Shown here: positions 8,106 to 17,210 of the stretch, piece after piece
How positions within the stretch are numbered: the stretch's first letter is position 1
Layout of the letters: the number at the start of each line of letters is the position of its first letter
NCBI RefSeq assembly: GCF_004349265.1
Contig: NZ_SMFL01000008.1
Coordinates: 186,001-250,000, forward strand
DNA length: 64,000 nucleotides
DNA from: Dyadobacter psychrotolerans
GTDB lineage: Bacteria; Bacteroidota; Bacteroidia; Cytophagales; Spirosomataceae
Direction of reading: 5' to 3'
The notes under the pieces: generated by a model
The model's input: the letters and a program-made list of their open reading frames with translations, nothing else
What the model was told of the DNA's origin: nothing
Database searches by the model: none
Translations under genes and position numbers: made by a program

Positions 8106-8723
8106 ATGAATGAATTAACTGTTTCTAAACAGAATCAGGATGTTTTTTTAAGTAATCTCAGGCAGGAAACGGCAGACAGCCACAGACAATTAGAGGAAAA
8201 TGAATTCTCAAAAGCGATCCTGGATCCTGCGGTAACATTGAACGGCTATCAAACTTATATTGCCAAACTCTATGGTGTTACATTTGCCTGCGAAACGGAA
8301 ATTTACCCTATCTTAGAGCCGGTCTTAACTGATCTGGCACAAAGGAAAAAATCTCAATTAATTATTAGGGATCTTTTTAATACTGGAATTTCCCCCGAAA
8401 TCACAGATAAACTTCCGGGTTATCATTTCAGAGCCAACGGAATTGCAGAGGCTTTGGGTGTTATGTATGTGCTTGAGGGTTCGACATTGGGAGGGAAAAT
8501 TCTTTACAAGCATATTAATAACACACTGGGATTAGATGCTTCTCACGGTGCATCGTATTTCTGGGGATATGGTACAGAAACAGGGCTACTGTGGAAAACA
8601 TTCATCTCTTCTCTTGCTGCATTTGCAGTTCAGAAAAGTTGTGAAAAAGAAATTATTTCAAGTGCGGTTCAAACATTCACGGCAATAAATAATTGGCTCG
8701 ACCAGGCCAGGATCAATTGGTAA
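8106..8723 (+). CDS. bphO: Biliverdin-producing heme oxygenase
   Basis: The 205-residue protein matches the heme oxygenase fold of phytochrome clusters. The proximal heme ligand is probably His26 in ETADSHRQLEE, and the distal helix glycines are in VLEGSTLGGKIL. It cleaves heme to biliverdin, iron and carbon monoxide in the cytoplasm and needs an external reductant, which is not encoded nearby. The stop codon is one base before the start of the phytochrome gene, so chromophore synthesis and apoprotein are translated together. This context makes bphO the likely name, as opposed to an iron-scavenging heme oxygenase. Confidence 0.92.
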   Translation: MNELTVSKQNQDVFLSNLRQETADSHRQLEENEFSKAILDPAVTLNGYQTYIAKLYGVTFACETEIYPILEPVLTDLAQRKKSQLIIRDLFNTGISPEITDKLPGYHFRANGIAEALGVMYVLEGSTLGGKILYKHINNTLGLDASHGASYFWGYGTETGLLWKTFISSLAAFAVQKSCEKEIISSAVQTFTAINNWLDQARINW

Positions 8724-8724
8724 A

Positions 8725-11031
8725 ATGAATATTACAGATATTGTTAACCGGGATATTGTAAATCTGACAAACTGCGAAAGTGAACCGATTCATATCCCGG
8801 GAAGTATTCAGCCGCATGGCTTTTTGTTGGGTTTAAAAGGACAAAATCAGGTTATTGATTTTTGCAGCGCAAACAGTGCCGAGTTTATTCTGCTTTCGCC
8901 CGAAATGCTGCTGGGAAAATCGTTAACAGAAATTTTTGATAAAAACCAGGCGGATAACTTTATTGTTTATTCGATTGAAAATCAAATTGATCCGGCAAAG
9001 CCTTTTGTGTTTACGTTAAACGATATTCCTTACAATACGACAGTCCACCAGAGCGGAGACACACTCATATTGGAACTGGAACCTTTCCCGGACGGGACGC
9101 TTGATCTGCCAAATCTTTACAGCCAGACAAAGAACTTTGTATCCTCCATGGAAAGGCAAAGTTATTTGCCGGAGTTGTGCGCGGATATTGCTGATCAGAC
9201 AAGAAACATTACCGGTTACGACCGGGTAATGATCTACCGTTTTGATGCGGAGTACAACGGTGAAGTAATAGCGGAAAGTAAAAGGGAGGATCTTGAATCA
9301 TTTTCGGGACAAAAATATCCGCATACCGATATTCCTGCTCAGGCCAGAGAGCTTTATATTAAAAATCAGCTTCGGATGATTGCAGATATAAATTATCAGC
9401 CGGTTCCCATCCTGACTTTAAATAGCGTTGGCGATAAGGACAATAAATCTCTCGACCTCAGTCTTTCCATATTAAGGAGCGTTTCTCCGATTCATGTTGA
9501 GTATCTCAAAAATATGGGCGTTGGTGCTACACTGACCATTTCGCTTTTGCAGAACAATAAACTGTGGGGGTTAATCGCCTGTCATCATTACAGCCCGAAG
9601 GTATTGCCGCATTATACCAGGTTATCCGCATTGCTTCAGGGGCATTTTCTTACTTCGCAAATCGCTGTCAGGGAAGTTGCCGAAGAGTTTGAGATCAGTG
9701 TATCCGTAGATAAAGCATTGTTGGATTCATTGGAGTTACTCCATGAAAATGAGAACTTTATCGAAGAGAATTTTGAGTCACCTTCATTATTGAAACTTGC
9801 CAATGCAACAGGTTTCGTAATTTATCATAAAGGAAAATTATACAAAAACGGGAATGTTCCTTCAAATGAGGAACTGGTTCCGTTGTTGAAATTTTTATCT
9901 GAAAATTACCAGAATAGGGGATTGCATACCGAGCAATTAATAGATATTTATCCCCAGGGAGAAAGTTTATCAAAATTTGCTGCGGGTATTATCTATCACT
10001 CCATCGCTGCCGGAACGCCTGACGGAATACTCTGGCTTAGGGCAGAAAGACGGGAAACAATAAATTGGGCCGGCAATCCGCATAAGGCAGTTATTCATAA
10101 TGAAGAGGGTGTAGCAAGACTTTCCCCTCGTAAATCATTTGAGTTATGGCTGGAAGAGGTGAAAGATAAAAGTGCCGCGTGGAGAAAATCGGAGTTGGGT
10201 TCTTCGTCCAACTTTGCTTATTCCATACAAAAACATATTAATTTGAGATATGTCAGAAGTCAGGAAAATAAAAACCGTCTCCTCAACGACGAACTCAAAG
10301 CTGCAAATAAGGAGCTCGCAAACCTGAACTGGATCAGTACACACGATTTAAAGGAACCTTTGCGTAAAATTCAGATTTTTGCATCTAAAATTCTGGATCG
10401 CGAACAGCCTGACATTTCCGCTCAGGTTAAGGATTCGGTAGAACGAATGCGTTTTGCTGCGGAAAAAATGCAGTTGCTGATTGAAGATATTTTAAGTTAT
10501 TCCAAGGCCGGAAATATGGAAAAGGTTTACGAAACCGTAGATCTCAACCTGATCCTGCAAAAAGTACTGGAGGAACTAAATGATAATATTGATGAGAAAA
10601 AGGCGCTGATAACTTCGGCAGAGTTACCGGCACTTAGTGTGATTCCTTTCCAGATACACCAGCTGTTTGTCAATTTGCTCAGCAATGCAATTAAATTTTC
10701 AAAAGAAGAAAAGAATCCAGCAATAGTAATTGACGTCCAGATTGTAACAGGTAACCAAATCCTGAAAGAAAGGACAGAAGCTAATGCCTTACTTCCTTTT
10801 TACGCCGTATCTTTTCAGGACAACGGAATCGGGTTTGAGAAAGAGTATGAAAGCAGAATTTTTGATGTCTTTCAAAGACTTCATCCGGCAAACAAATATC
10901 CAGGAACGGGCATAGGGCTCGCGATCTGTAAGAAAATTATGGAAAATCATGGCGGTTATATTACGGCCGATTCTGAACCGGGAGAAGGATCGCGATTTAC
11001 ATTATATTTTCCTTTTGAGAACGAAGGCTGA
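8725..11031 (+). CDS. bphP: Bacteriophytochrome histidine kinase
   Basis: The 768-residue cytoplasmic red/far-red light sensor has the order PAS (about 15-115), GAF (135-310), PHY (320-500), HisKA (530-600) and HATPase_c (640-765). Cys17, just before the ESEPIHIPGSIQPHG motif, is the biliverdin attachment site of bacterial phytochromes. The GAF chromophore pocket carries PHTDIPAQARELY, and the PHY tongue carries PRKSF (468-472). The phosphorylated His is His540 in THDLKEPLRK, and the ATPase shows N-, G1- and G2-type boxes (NLLSNAIKFS, DNGIGF, GTGIGLAIC). It follows the heme oxygenase by one base and ends at a strong terminator. The partner is probably the response regulator at 7636. Confidence 0.96.
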   Translation: MNITDIVNRDIVNLTNCESEPIHIPGSIQPHGFLLGLKGQNQVIDFCSANSAEFILLSPEMLLGKSLTEIFDKNQADNFIVYSIENQIDPAKPFVFTLNDIPYNTTVHQSGDTLILELEPFPDGTLDLPNLYSQTKNFVSSMERQSYLPELCADIADQTRNITGYDRVMIYRFDAEYNGEVIAESKREDLESFSGQKYPHTDIPAQARELYIKNQLRMIADINYQPVPILTLNSVGDKDNKSLDLSLSILRSVSPIHVEYLKNMGVGATLTISLLQNNKLWGLIACHHYSPKVLPHYTRLSALLQGHFLTSQIAVREVAEEFEISVSVDKALLDSLELLHENENFIEENFESPSLLKLANATGFVIYHKGKLYKNGNVPSNEELVPLLKFLSENYQNRGLHTEQLIDIYPQGESLSKFAAGIIYHSIAAGTPDGILWLRAERRETINWAGNPHKAVIHNEEGVARLSPRKSFELWLEEVKDKSAAWRKSELGSSSNFAYSIQKHINLRYVRSQENKNRLLNDELKAANKELANLNWISTHDLKEPLRKIQIFASKILDREQPDISAQVKDSVERMRFAAEKMQLLIEDILSYSKAGNMEKVYETVDLNLILQKVLEELNDNIDEKKALITSAELPALSVIPFQIHQLFVNLLSNAIKFSKEEKNPAIVIDVQIVTGNQILKERTEANALLPFYAVSFQDNGIGFEKEYESRIFDVFQRLHPANKYPGTGIGLAICKKIMENHGGYITADSEPGEGSRFTLYFPFENEG

Positions 11032-11063
11032 GAACTGAATTTTTCTCATTTGAGTACATTGTT

Positions 11064-11106
11064 CCTCATCAAATTAACCGGAAAGGTTGTTTGATGAGGA
11101 TTTTTT
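11064..11106 (+). terminator. Intrinsic terminator of the phytochrome operon
   Basis: Arms CCTCATCAAA (11064-11073) and TTTGATGAGG (11090-11099) enclose an inner AACC/GGTT pairing and are followed by ATTTTTT. It lies 32 nt after the phytochrome stop. Confidence 0.88.
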
Positions 11107-11232
11107 AAGATTGTATAATAATGAATAGAGGCCTGATGCTTTTAAACGCCATAACCTAATAAAGAGGTTTTTCTAAAATTATCTGGTATCAAATTTATTA
11201 CCATTAACGCTTACATTTAATGGTAGTAAATT

Positions 11233-12330
11233 ATGTCATCAGCACCAGCAGTTGGAACGTTAACCGAACCACCGGTTATCACTGCAAAACAGATTAAGAA
11301 ATTAAAAAAGGATCCCGCACTGACAGCCGCTGCCGCCGGACTTAACTATATCACTGCCAACGCACCTGGTTTTTTTCGGAAGGGAAAAGCGCCTAAATTC
11401 CATTACTTTGATCAGCAGGGTAATCGCTGCAAGGACAAAAACGCGGTTAAAAGAATAAAAGCACTTGTGCTTCCGCCCGCCTGGCGTGAGGTGTGGATCA
11501 GCGAAGACCCGGAAGGTCATTTGCAGGCAACCGGTATAGATGAAGCAGGGCGGAAACAATACCGCTATCATCCGCACTGGAACCTGATCCGTAATCAGAC
11601 CAAGTATTACAGGCTGCTCACTTTTTCGGAAGCTCTTCCTATGCTTCGTGAGCAGGTAGAACATGACTTGAGGAGAAGATCAAACGATCTGAATAAAGTA
11701 ATTGCATTGGTTATTAAACTGATGGATAAAACCTGTATCCGGGTTGGTAATCAGCGCTATAAAATAAAACATGGTTCATCGGGCATTACCACGCTTGATG
11801 CACGCTGTACAACCATTCAGGGAAGTAAAATCAGGTTTAAGTTTACAGGTAAAAAAGGGATCAAGCAGGATATCGTTCTGCGTGATGTGCAGCTGGCGAG
11901 ATTGGTAAAACAATTTAAGGAAATGCCCGGAAAGCGTCTGTTTAAATATACAAACGAAAATGGCGGACTTTGCGCCTTAAATGCCGGACAGGTAAATGAA
12001 TACATCCGGCAACATACAGGCGGAAGTTATTCTGCAAAGGACTTCCGCACCTGGATGGGTACAGTTACAGCCTTTGAATATTTAAGCGGGCAGGAAAAAT
12101 GTGAAACGAAGCGGCAGTTTACCCGTACGGTAAATACCTGTCTGGATGTGGTTGCAGCCCACCTGGGTAATACCCGGACGGTCTGTAAAAAGTATTATGT
12201 TCATCCTGCGGTCTTCCGGGCTTACGAAAACAGTAAAATTCAAAGGCTTTTAAATAAGGAAGTACATGAAATGTCGCATTTGTCAAATAATGAGCAGTTG
12301 GTGAAATCATTGTTAGCTCATCAGGTTTGA
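11233..12330 (+). CDS. DNA topoisomerase IB (poxvirus type)
   Basis: The 365-residue protein is a bacterial type IB topoisomerase. An N-terminal domain (about 20-105, with VLPPAWREVWI) precedes the catalytic domain (110-330). Catalytic features are KLMDKTCIRVGNQRY, GITTL, the KDFRTWMGT segment with its Arg, and the active-site Tyr322 in KYYVHPAVF. It relaxes supercoils through a 3'-phosphotyrosine intermediate without ATP. In bacteria it is an accessory enzyme. It is flanked by its own upstream gap and followed after 67 nt by the LpxR-like gene, with no clear functional link. Confidence 0.93.
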   Translation: MSSAPAVGTLTEPPVITAKQIKKLKKDPALTAAAAGLNYITANAPGFFRKGKAPKFHYFDQQGNRCKDKNAVKRIKALVLPPAWREVWISEDPEGHLQATGIDEAGRKQYRYHPHWNLIRNQTKYYRLLTFSEALPMLREQVEHDLRRRSNDLNKVIALVIKLMDKTCIRVGNQRYKIKHGSSGITTLDARCTTIQGSKIRFKFTGKKGIKQDIVLRDVQLARLVKQFKEMPGKRLFKYTNENGGLCALNAGQVNEYIRQHTGGSYSAKDFRTWMGTVTAFEYLSGQEKCETKRQFTRTVNTCLDVVAAHLGNTRTVCKKYYVHPAVFRAYENSKIQRLLNKEVHEMSHLSNNEQLVKSLLAHQV

Positions 12331-12397
12331 AACACTGGATATGCAGATTGGCATCAGGATCAATCTGCATATTGTTTTCTGCCGTATATGGGAAGCT

Positions 12398-13366
12398 ATG
12401 TATAAAACACCGATCCTGATTTTCTTCCTGCTTCTCCCTACTTTTCCATCTTTTGCTCAGAGATCGGATAATACGGCTTCGTTCAGGAACGTAACCGGTG
12501 ATAAGTACTTTCGTATTCATTACGACAACGATTTCTTCACCAAAACCGATTACTATTACACCCAGGGGTACAGTCTGGAAATGGTGCACCCTTTTTTAAG
12601 TAAAAATCCGGTTTCTAAAATATTACTTCAATTAAAAAACAGCCGCTCCAAGTCCGGCCTCGCCTTCGAACATTATGGTTTTACACCCACGAGTATAAAA
12701 AGCAATGACATTTTAAAAGCAGACAGACCATTTGCCGGTGTCATTATGCTGAAATCTTTTTCAATTTCTGTTGATACCATTCGCAGGCAAAGACTGGCTT
12801 CGACTTTAAGTCTGGGAATGATTGGTCCGGCGGCTTTTGCAGGGAGAATGCAGGCAACCATTCACCGCTGGACGGAAGACCCGCAACCACTTGGCTGGCA
12901 ATATCAGATTAGAAATAACCCGGTTATTAATTACGAACTTGCTCATGAAAAAGAGCTTGTTAATGTACCGGATATTCTTTCGGTAAATACAAATGTTCAG
13001 GCGAGACTGGGAACACTTTCCGACAAAGTCATGGCAGGTTTATCTCTTACCCTGGGCCGTTTTGATTCTTCATTTGGTAAGCGTGAGAAAAACCACAAAA
13101 GGAATTTCCGGATATATGTATACAGCCAGCCTATGGCTGGTCTGGTGGGTTATGACGCCTCTTTGCAAGGTGGATTTTTAAGCAGAAAAAGTCCTTACAC
13201 GGTTAAAAGCACGGATATTAATAGAATCACCTTTCAAAATAATTTCGGAGTGGTCGTTAATGTCTGGAAAATTTATGCGGAATATTACCAGATCTATTTA
13301 AGTAAAGAATTTAAAACCGGAAGGGATCACCAGTGGGGCGGAGTAAAATTTGGCGTTGCGTTTTAA
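12398..13366 (+). CDS. LpxR-type outer-membrane lipid A deacylase family protein (DUF2219)
   Basis: The start at 12398 is chosen over an upstream ATG at 12341 because it gives a clean signal peptide (MYKTPILIFFLLLPTFPSFA). The 322-residue product shows the DUF2219 signature RIHYDNDFFTKTDYYYTQGY near its N-terminus and alternating amphipathic strands, ending in GVKFGVAF with a terminal Phe typical of outer-membrane barrels. The characterised member LpxR removes a 3'-acyloxyacyl group from lipid A. The conserved Asn-Asp-Phe-Phe region is retained, but activity cannot be confirmed, and many Bacteroidota homologues are untested. Confidence 0.82.
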   Translation: MYKTPILIFFLLLPTFPSFAQRSDNTASFRNVTGDKYFRIHYDNDFFTKTDYYYTQGYSLEMVHPFLSKNPVSKILLQLKNSRSKSGLAFEHYGFTPTSIKSNDILKADRPFAGVIMLKSFSISVDTIRRQRLASTLSLGMIGPAAFAGRMQATIHRWTEDPQPLGWQYQIRNNPVINYELAHEKELVNVPDILSVNTNVQARLGTLSDKVMAGLSLTLGRFDSSFGKREKNHKRNFRIYVYSQPMAGLVGYDASLQGGFLSRKSPYTVKSTDINRITFQNNFGVVVNVWKIYAEYYQIYLSKEFKTGRDHQWGGVKFGVAF

Positions 13367-13578
13367 TGAGATTTTTCTTCTCAAAACTTAACGGCTGACA
13401 ATTAGAAATCATTTGGTGTCTAAGATTTCGTGAAAATAGTCAATCATTCGGGAAAAAACGGCAACATATAGGACAGATAAATCTGTGAAAACAACAGTTT
13501 CATATTATTTAAATACTGGCATAGGTTTTTAAGATTACAGATCAACAAACGATCATTAACATTAAAAACTATAAAGTT

Positions 13579-14049
13579 ATGGAAACCAACGAAAATCTTG
13601 TAGAAGTATTAAACGACCTGATTAAGATTAATAATGACCGTATTGACGGTTATGAAAAAGCACTGGTTGAAGTAGAAGACATTGACGTCGATTTGAAAGC
13701 AATGTTTCAAAAAATGGCCAACGAAAGCCGTGAATATGTTGCAGAGTTAAGCCGTGAAGTAGCTGCACTTGGTGGAGAAATTGAAACAGGAACAACAAAT
13801 TCAGGTAAGATCTACCGCGTTTGGATGGATATAAAAGCAACATTTACGGGCCATGACAGAACATCGGTTCTTGAAAGTTGTGAATATGGTGAGGATGCAG
13901 CTCAGGAAGCATACGAAGATGCGCTGGCAACAGACGCGGATCTTTCAGTTGAAATCAGACAGCTCATCACTGATCAGAAAGCTTCACTTAAAGAATCACA
14001 CGATCTGATCAAAAAATACAGAGATATGCATCAGGCTGTAAACAGCTGA
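13579..14049 (+). CDS. DUF2383 / PA2169-family four-helix protein
   Basis: The 156-residue soluble protein is made of long amphipathic helices and matches the PA2169-type DUF2383 family: NDLIKINNDRIDGYEKAL, ELSREVAALGG and a C-terminal QKASLKESHDLIKKYRD. The fold is ferritin-like, but a full set of iron ligands is not evident. Related proteins are often associated with stress or general-stress regulons; that role is not shown here. The gene is monocistronic, with its own terminator after it. Confidence 0.85.
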   Translation: METNENLVEVLNDLIKINNDRIDGYEKALVEVEDIDVDLKAMFQKMANESREYVAELSREVAALGGEIETGTTNSGKIYRVWMDIKATFTGHDRTSVLESCEYGEDAAQEAYEDALATDADLSVEIRQLITDQKASLKESHDLIKKYRDMHQAVNS

Positions 14050-14070
14050 TCATAAACAATACACACATTT

Positions 14071-14108
14071 AAAAATGGGATTCGATTCATTTCGGATCCC
14101 ATTTTTTT
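14071..14108 (+). terminator. Intrinsic terminator of the DUF2383 gene
   Basis: The inverted repeat AATGGGAT / ATCCCATT, with extra TCG..CGG pairing inside, is followed by a run of seven T. Confidence 0.85.
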
Positions 14109-14254
14109 GTTTAAATATTTTGTAGAAAAACAGTTTTTATGTTTAAACTCCGGCATAAAACATGGTAGACTTTAGCTTTAAAATGCTTTGATTCTTATAT
14201 AACTGGCCTGATTCGTAATCAGGGTTTGTTGTATTAAAAATTAAAGTACTACAA

Positions 14255-15154
14255 ATGATGCTGCGGTCTGTTCTGCTTTTTGCCTGTTTGCTGTGTTGTA
14301 TCAGCGGATTTTGCCAGGATCCCCTGTATCCGGGTAAAATCCCGAATAGTAAAAACGTGACAAACGAGGAAGAGATTAAGACCAGCCCGGGCGGAGATTC
14401 TCTTGCTTATAAAGTTTCCATTCCAACAATCCAGGCATTTCTTCCTTCAAAGGACAAAGCAAATGGAACGGCTGTAATTATTTTCCCCGGTGGAGGATAT
14501 CATACTTTGGTATTGAAACGGGAAGGAAGTGATATGGCGCGCTCGTTCAATAAGCTGGGCGTGGCTGCATTTGTTGTAAAATACCGCATTCCGGACGACA
14601 GAACGATGGACGACAAATCCATCGGCCCCTTGCAGGATGCGCAGCAGGCAATAAAAACGGTGAGGGAAAATGCGGAGAAATGGAATATCGATCCTCAGAA
14701 AATTGGGGTAATGGGATTTTCCGCAGGTGGCCATCTGGCAGCAACTGTGGGTACACACTTTGAAGAATTTTATATTGATAATAAATTAAATACCAGCTTA
14801 AAGCCGGATTTTATGCTGTTGGTTTATCCCGTAATCAGTTTTACAGATAGTTTTGGACATACGGGTTCGAGGAAAAATCTTATCGGAACAGACCAGAATA
14901 AGATCCGTCTTTTCTCCAATGAATATCACATTTCTAAAACAACACCACCGGCTTTTCTAATTCATGCAGGTACAGATGTGGTTGTACCGGTTGCTAACAG
15001 TATTGTATTTTACCAAAACCTGCAAAAGTTCGGCGTTTCGGGGGAATTACACGTTTATTCAAAAGGTGAACATGGTTTTTTAACGTATCCCGCATTTGAT
15101 GAATGGTTTGGCAGGTGTACTACCTGGATGAAAAGTAAGGAACTCATTCGCTGA
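14255..15154 (+). CDS. Secreted alpha/beta hydrolase (carboxylesterase type)
   Basis: The 299-residue protein has a signal peptide ending near ISGFCQ (residue 22). The oxyanion motif FPGGGYHTL, the nucleophile elbow GFSAGGH (Ser about residue 155), the Asp in AGTDVVVP and the His in GEHGFLTY make a complete catalytic triad of the BD-FAE/acetyl-xylan-esterase-like group. It probably removes ester groups from polysaccharide fragments in the periplasm. It precedes the sugar cluster by 184 nt and may belong with it, although the gap suggests a separate promoter. Confidence 0.85.
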   Translation: MMLRSVLLFACLLCCISGFCQDPLYPGKIPNSKNVTNEEEIKTSPGGDSLAYKVSIPTIQAFLPSKDKANGTAVIIFPGGGYHTLVLKREGSDMARSFNKLGVAAFVVKYRIPDDRTMDDKSIGPLQDAQQAIKTVRENAEKWNIDPQKIGVMGFSAGGHLAATVGTHFEEFYIDNKLNTSLKPDFMLLVYPVISFTDSFGHTGSRKNLIGTDQNKIRLFSNEYHISKTTPPAFLIHAGTDVVVPVANSIVFYQNLQKFGVSGELHVYSKGEHGFLTYPAFDEWFGRCTTWMKSKELIR

Positions 15155-15338
15155 AAGCAGCGGATGCCGAAAGATTAATTCAAAACAGGTTAGTACAGGA
15201 TAGTGTGACCGATAATTTTAGGAATTTTTGGATATAATTTTCTTCTTTTTTAAGACTATTGAACAGAATGTGCTTATTTAAGAAGTGTTTATGACGAGTG
15301 AATATTTCTAATCCTTAAAACGTAAATAATAATCCAAG

Positions 15339-16100
15339 ATGAATTCTAAAGTAAATAAAGTATTGGCCGGCATGGTGGTGGCACTTTTTATTACCGGCCA
15401 GATTTCCTGTGTTGCACAAAAAAAGGAAAAAGGATTCGTTCAGATTTTTGATGGTAAGTCGTTGAAAGGCTGGGAGGGAGATACAAAATACTGGAGAGCT
15501 GAAAATGGAAATCTGGTGGGAGAAATTACTCCGGAAACACTTTTGAAAACAAACTCTTTCATTGTCTGGAAAGGCGGACAACCAGGTGATTTTGAATTAA
15601 AAGGTTCATTTAAAATAACTGAAAAAGGAAATTCGGGGATCAATTACCGCAGTGAGCAACTGACTGACATTCCAAATGCATTGAGAGGTTATCAGCTTGA
15701 CATCGACGGAGCCAACAATTATACAGGCCAGAATTATGAAGAGCGTAAAAGAACAACGCTTGCTTACCGCGGAGAAATTGTGTCTGTAAACGAACCAACA
15801 GACAAATCAAAAGAAGCTTTTGGTGCAAACCTAAAAAATAATGCGTGGCTTGGCAGAACAGTAACCGGATCATTGGGGAAATCGGACGAGCTTAAAACTA
15901 AAATTAAAAGCGGAGACTGGAATGAGTTTCGTCTTGTTGCAAAAGGAAACCGTCTGCAACATTACATCAATGGAATTTTGATGAGTGATGTGACGGACAA
16001 CGACACAATGAGCGGAAAATTGACAGGTTCACTGGGAATTCAGGTGCATGTTGGACCGCCAATGAAAGTTGAATATAAAGACATTCAGATTAAGCAGTAA
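15339..16100 (+). CDS. DUF1080 protein (3-keto-disaccharide hydrolase family)
   Basis: The 253-residue protein is exported; the leader ends at ISC (residue 24), so lipidation is possible. Residues 34-252 form a DUF1080 concanavalin-like jelly roll, with FVQIFDGKSLKGWEG, FIVWKGGQPGDFELKGSF, GNSGINYRS and the closing VGPPMKVEYKDIQIK. Family members are now described as 3-keto-disaccharide or 3-keto-glucoside hydrolases that act after a Gfo/Idh/MocA dehydrogenase has oxidised the glycoside. It opens the plus-strand sugar cluster, and a Tat-exported Gfo/Idh/MocA protein closes the cluster at 28647, which supports that chemistry by inference. Confidence 0.88.
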   Translation: MNSKVNKVLAGMVVALFITGQISCVAQKKEKGFVQIFDGKSLKGWEGDTKYWRAENGNLVGEITPETLLKTNSFIVWKGGQPGDFELKGSFKITEKGNSGINYRSEQLTDIPNALRGYQLDIDGANNYTGQNYEERKRTTLAYRGEIVSVNEPTDKSKEAFGANLKNNAWLGRTVTGSLGKSDELKTKIKSGDWNEFRLVAKGNRLQHYINGILMSDVTDNDTMSGKLTGSLGIQVHVGPPMKVEYKDIQIKQ

Positions 16101-16151
16101 ATAACTTAAATACGGCTGTTCGTATTTTGCCGACAGCCAAAAGCTTTTCAG

Positions 16152-17003
16152 ATGAATAAAATAGGATTTAATGTACTGGCCTGGACAGCGGCAGTTTCGG
16201 ACGATTTATTTCCAACGATAGACAGGCTCAAAGGCATTGGTTACGATGGCGTAGAATTTTATCTTGGCGCACCCGATCTTTCTGCCTATCAGAGAATGGG
16301 GAATTATACCAAAAGCGTTGGTCTTGAAACGACTGCTGTGATGACATTGGGAAAAGATGAAAACCCGGTAAGTCAATCGGCTGATGTTCGTGAAAAAGCG
16401 CTGGATAAAATAAAATGGGGCGTTGACCGTGCGCATGCCTTAAATGCAAAGATCATTTGCGGCCCGTTCCATTCAGCCCATACCATATTTGTAAACCGTC
16501 CAGCGCTTGATGAGGAATATATACGGGCGGGAGAAGTGTTGCACGCAGCTGCGGAATATGCCAAACAGGCTGATATTGTATTTGCTCTGGAAGCGCTAAA
16601 CCGTTTCGAATGCTATCTCTGCAACACGATGGAACAGCTTACCAAGCTTATCAGGGCCGCAGATCATCCGAATGTCCGGGCAATGTTTGATACGCATCAT
16701 GCCAATATTGAGGAAAAAAAATACGGTCCGGCACTTCAAACCATCGCTCCGGTTTTAGCACATGTTCACATCAGCGAAAATGACCGTGGAACTCCCGGCG
16801 ACGGGCAGGTCCTTTGGGATGATGCTTTTGCCGGACTCGCTAAAATTCAATACAAAGGCTGGCTCACTATCGAAGCTTTTTCAAGAAATGACCCTGATTT
16901 TGCCAACGCAATAGGCGTCTGGCGGGAATTTTCAGATCCATGGGATATCGCTGAAAACGGATATAAGTTTATTCGGGAGATGGGTGAGAAGCATGGACTT
17001 TGA
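16152..17003 (+). CDS. D-psicose/D-tagatose 3-epimerase family enzyme
   Basis: The 283-residue cytoplasmic TIM barrel carries the full metal set of ketose 3-epimerases: Glu147 (in FALEALNRFE), Asp180 (AMFDTHH), His206 (AHVHISE) and Glu241 (LTIEAFS). The spacings of 33, 26 and 35 residues equal those of characterised D-psicose 3-epimerases. The SENDRGTPGDGQVLW signature is also present. It should epimerise free ketoses at C-3, or act on a related 3-keto sugar, with Mn or Co. It starts 51 nt after the DUF1080 gene. The exact ketose is unknown. Confidence 0.93.
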   Translation: MNKIGFNVLAWTAAVSDDLFPTIDRLKGIGYDGVEFYLGAPDLSAYQRMGNYTKSVGLETTAVMTLGKDENPVSQSADVREKALDKIKWGVDRAHALNAKIICGPFHSAHTIFVNRPALDEEYIRAGEVLHAAAEYAKQADIVFALEALNRFECYLCNTMEQLTKLIRAADHPNVRAMFDTHHANIEEKKYGPALQTIAPVLAHVHISENDRGTPGDGQVLWDDAFAGLAKIQYKGWLTIEAFSRNDPDFANAIGVWREFSDPWDIAENGYKFIREMGEKHGL

Positions 17004-17065
17004 ACAGTTAAAAATTAATAATGAAGAGTTAAGAATTTCGGTTGAGGAAATATTAATTCAAACAT

Positions 17066-17111
17066 AAGTCCGACGGACTTGAATATGAATAGCCCCGGGT
17101 GTAACCCGGGG
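17066..17111. repeat. Two tandem palindromes in the gap after the 3-epimerase gene
   Basis: AAGTCC-GAC-GGACTT (17066-17080) and CCCCGGG-TGTAA-CCCGGGG (17093-17111) stand 12 nt apart. There is no T-run, so they are not ordinary terminators. They resemble the paired REP-like hairpins elsewhere in the cluster. Confidence 0.75.
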
Positions 17112-17170
17112 AATTGAAATCGTAATACTGGTTGTATCAACCACAAAATGGTTGAACATTCCGGCACAGG

Positions 17171-17210
17171 TTTAGCTAACTGCTAACCGTTAAAACCCAA
17201 TCGCTAGCAA
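17171..17210 (+). repeat. AGCTAA-rich repeat, copy 1
   Basis: A degenerate run of GCTAAC/GCTAA units (TTTAGCTAACTGCTAACCG...) directly precedes the start codon at 17211. Similar runs precede 18161, 21778, 22883 and 50954. Confidence 0.55.

Noticed and set aside
12341-12397. N-terminal extension of the LpxR-like protein
   Set aside because: The signal peptide begins at the Met encoded at 12398; the upstream residues would bury it.
17093-17111. CCCCGGG palindrome as a terminator of the 3-epimerase gene
   Set aside because: No T-run follows, and it forms a pair with a second palindrome, as do the REP-like sites.
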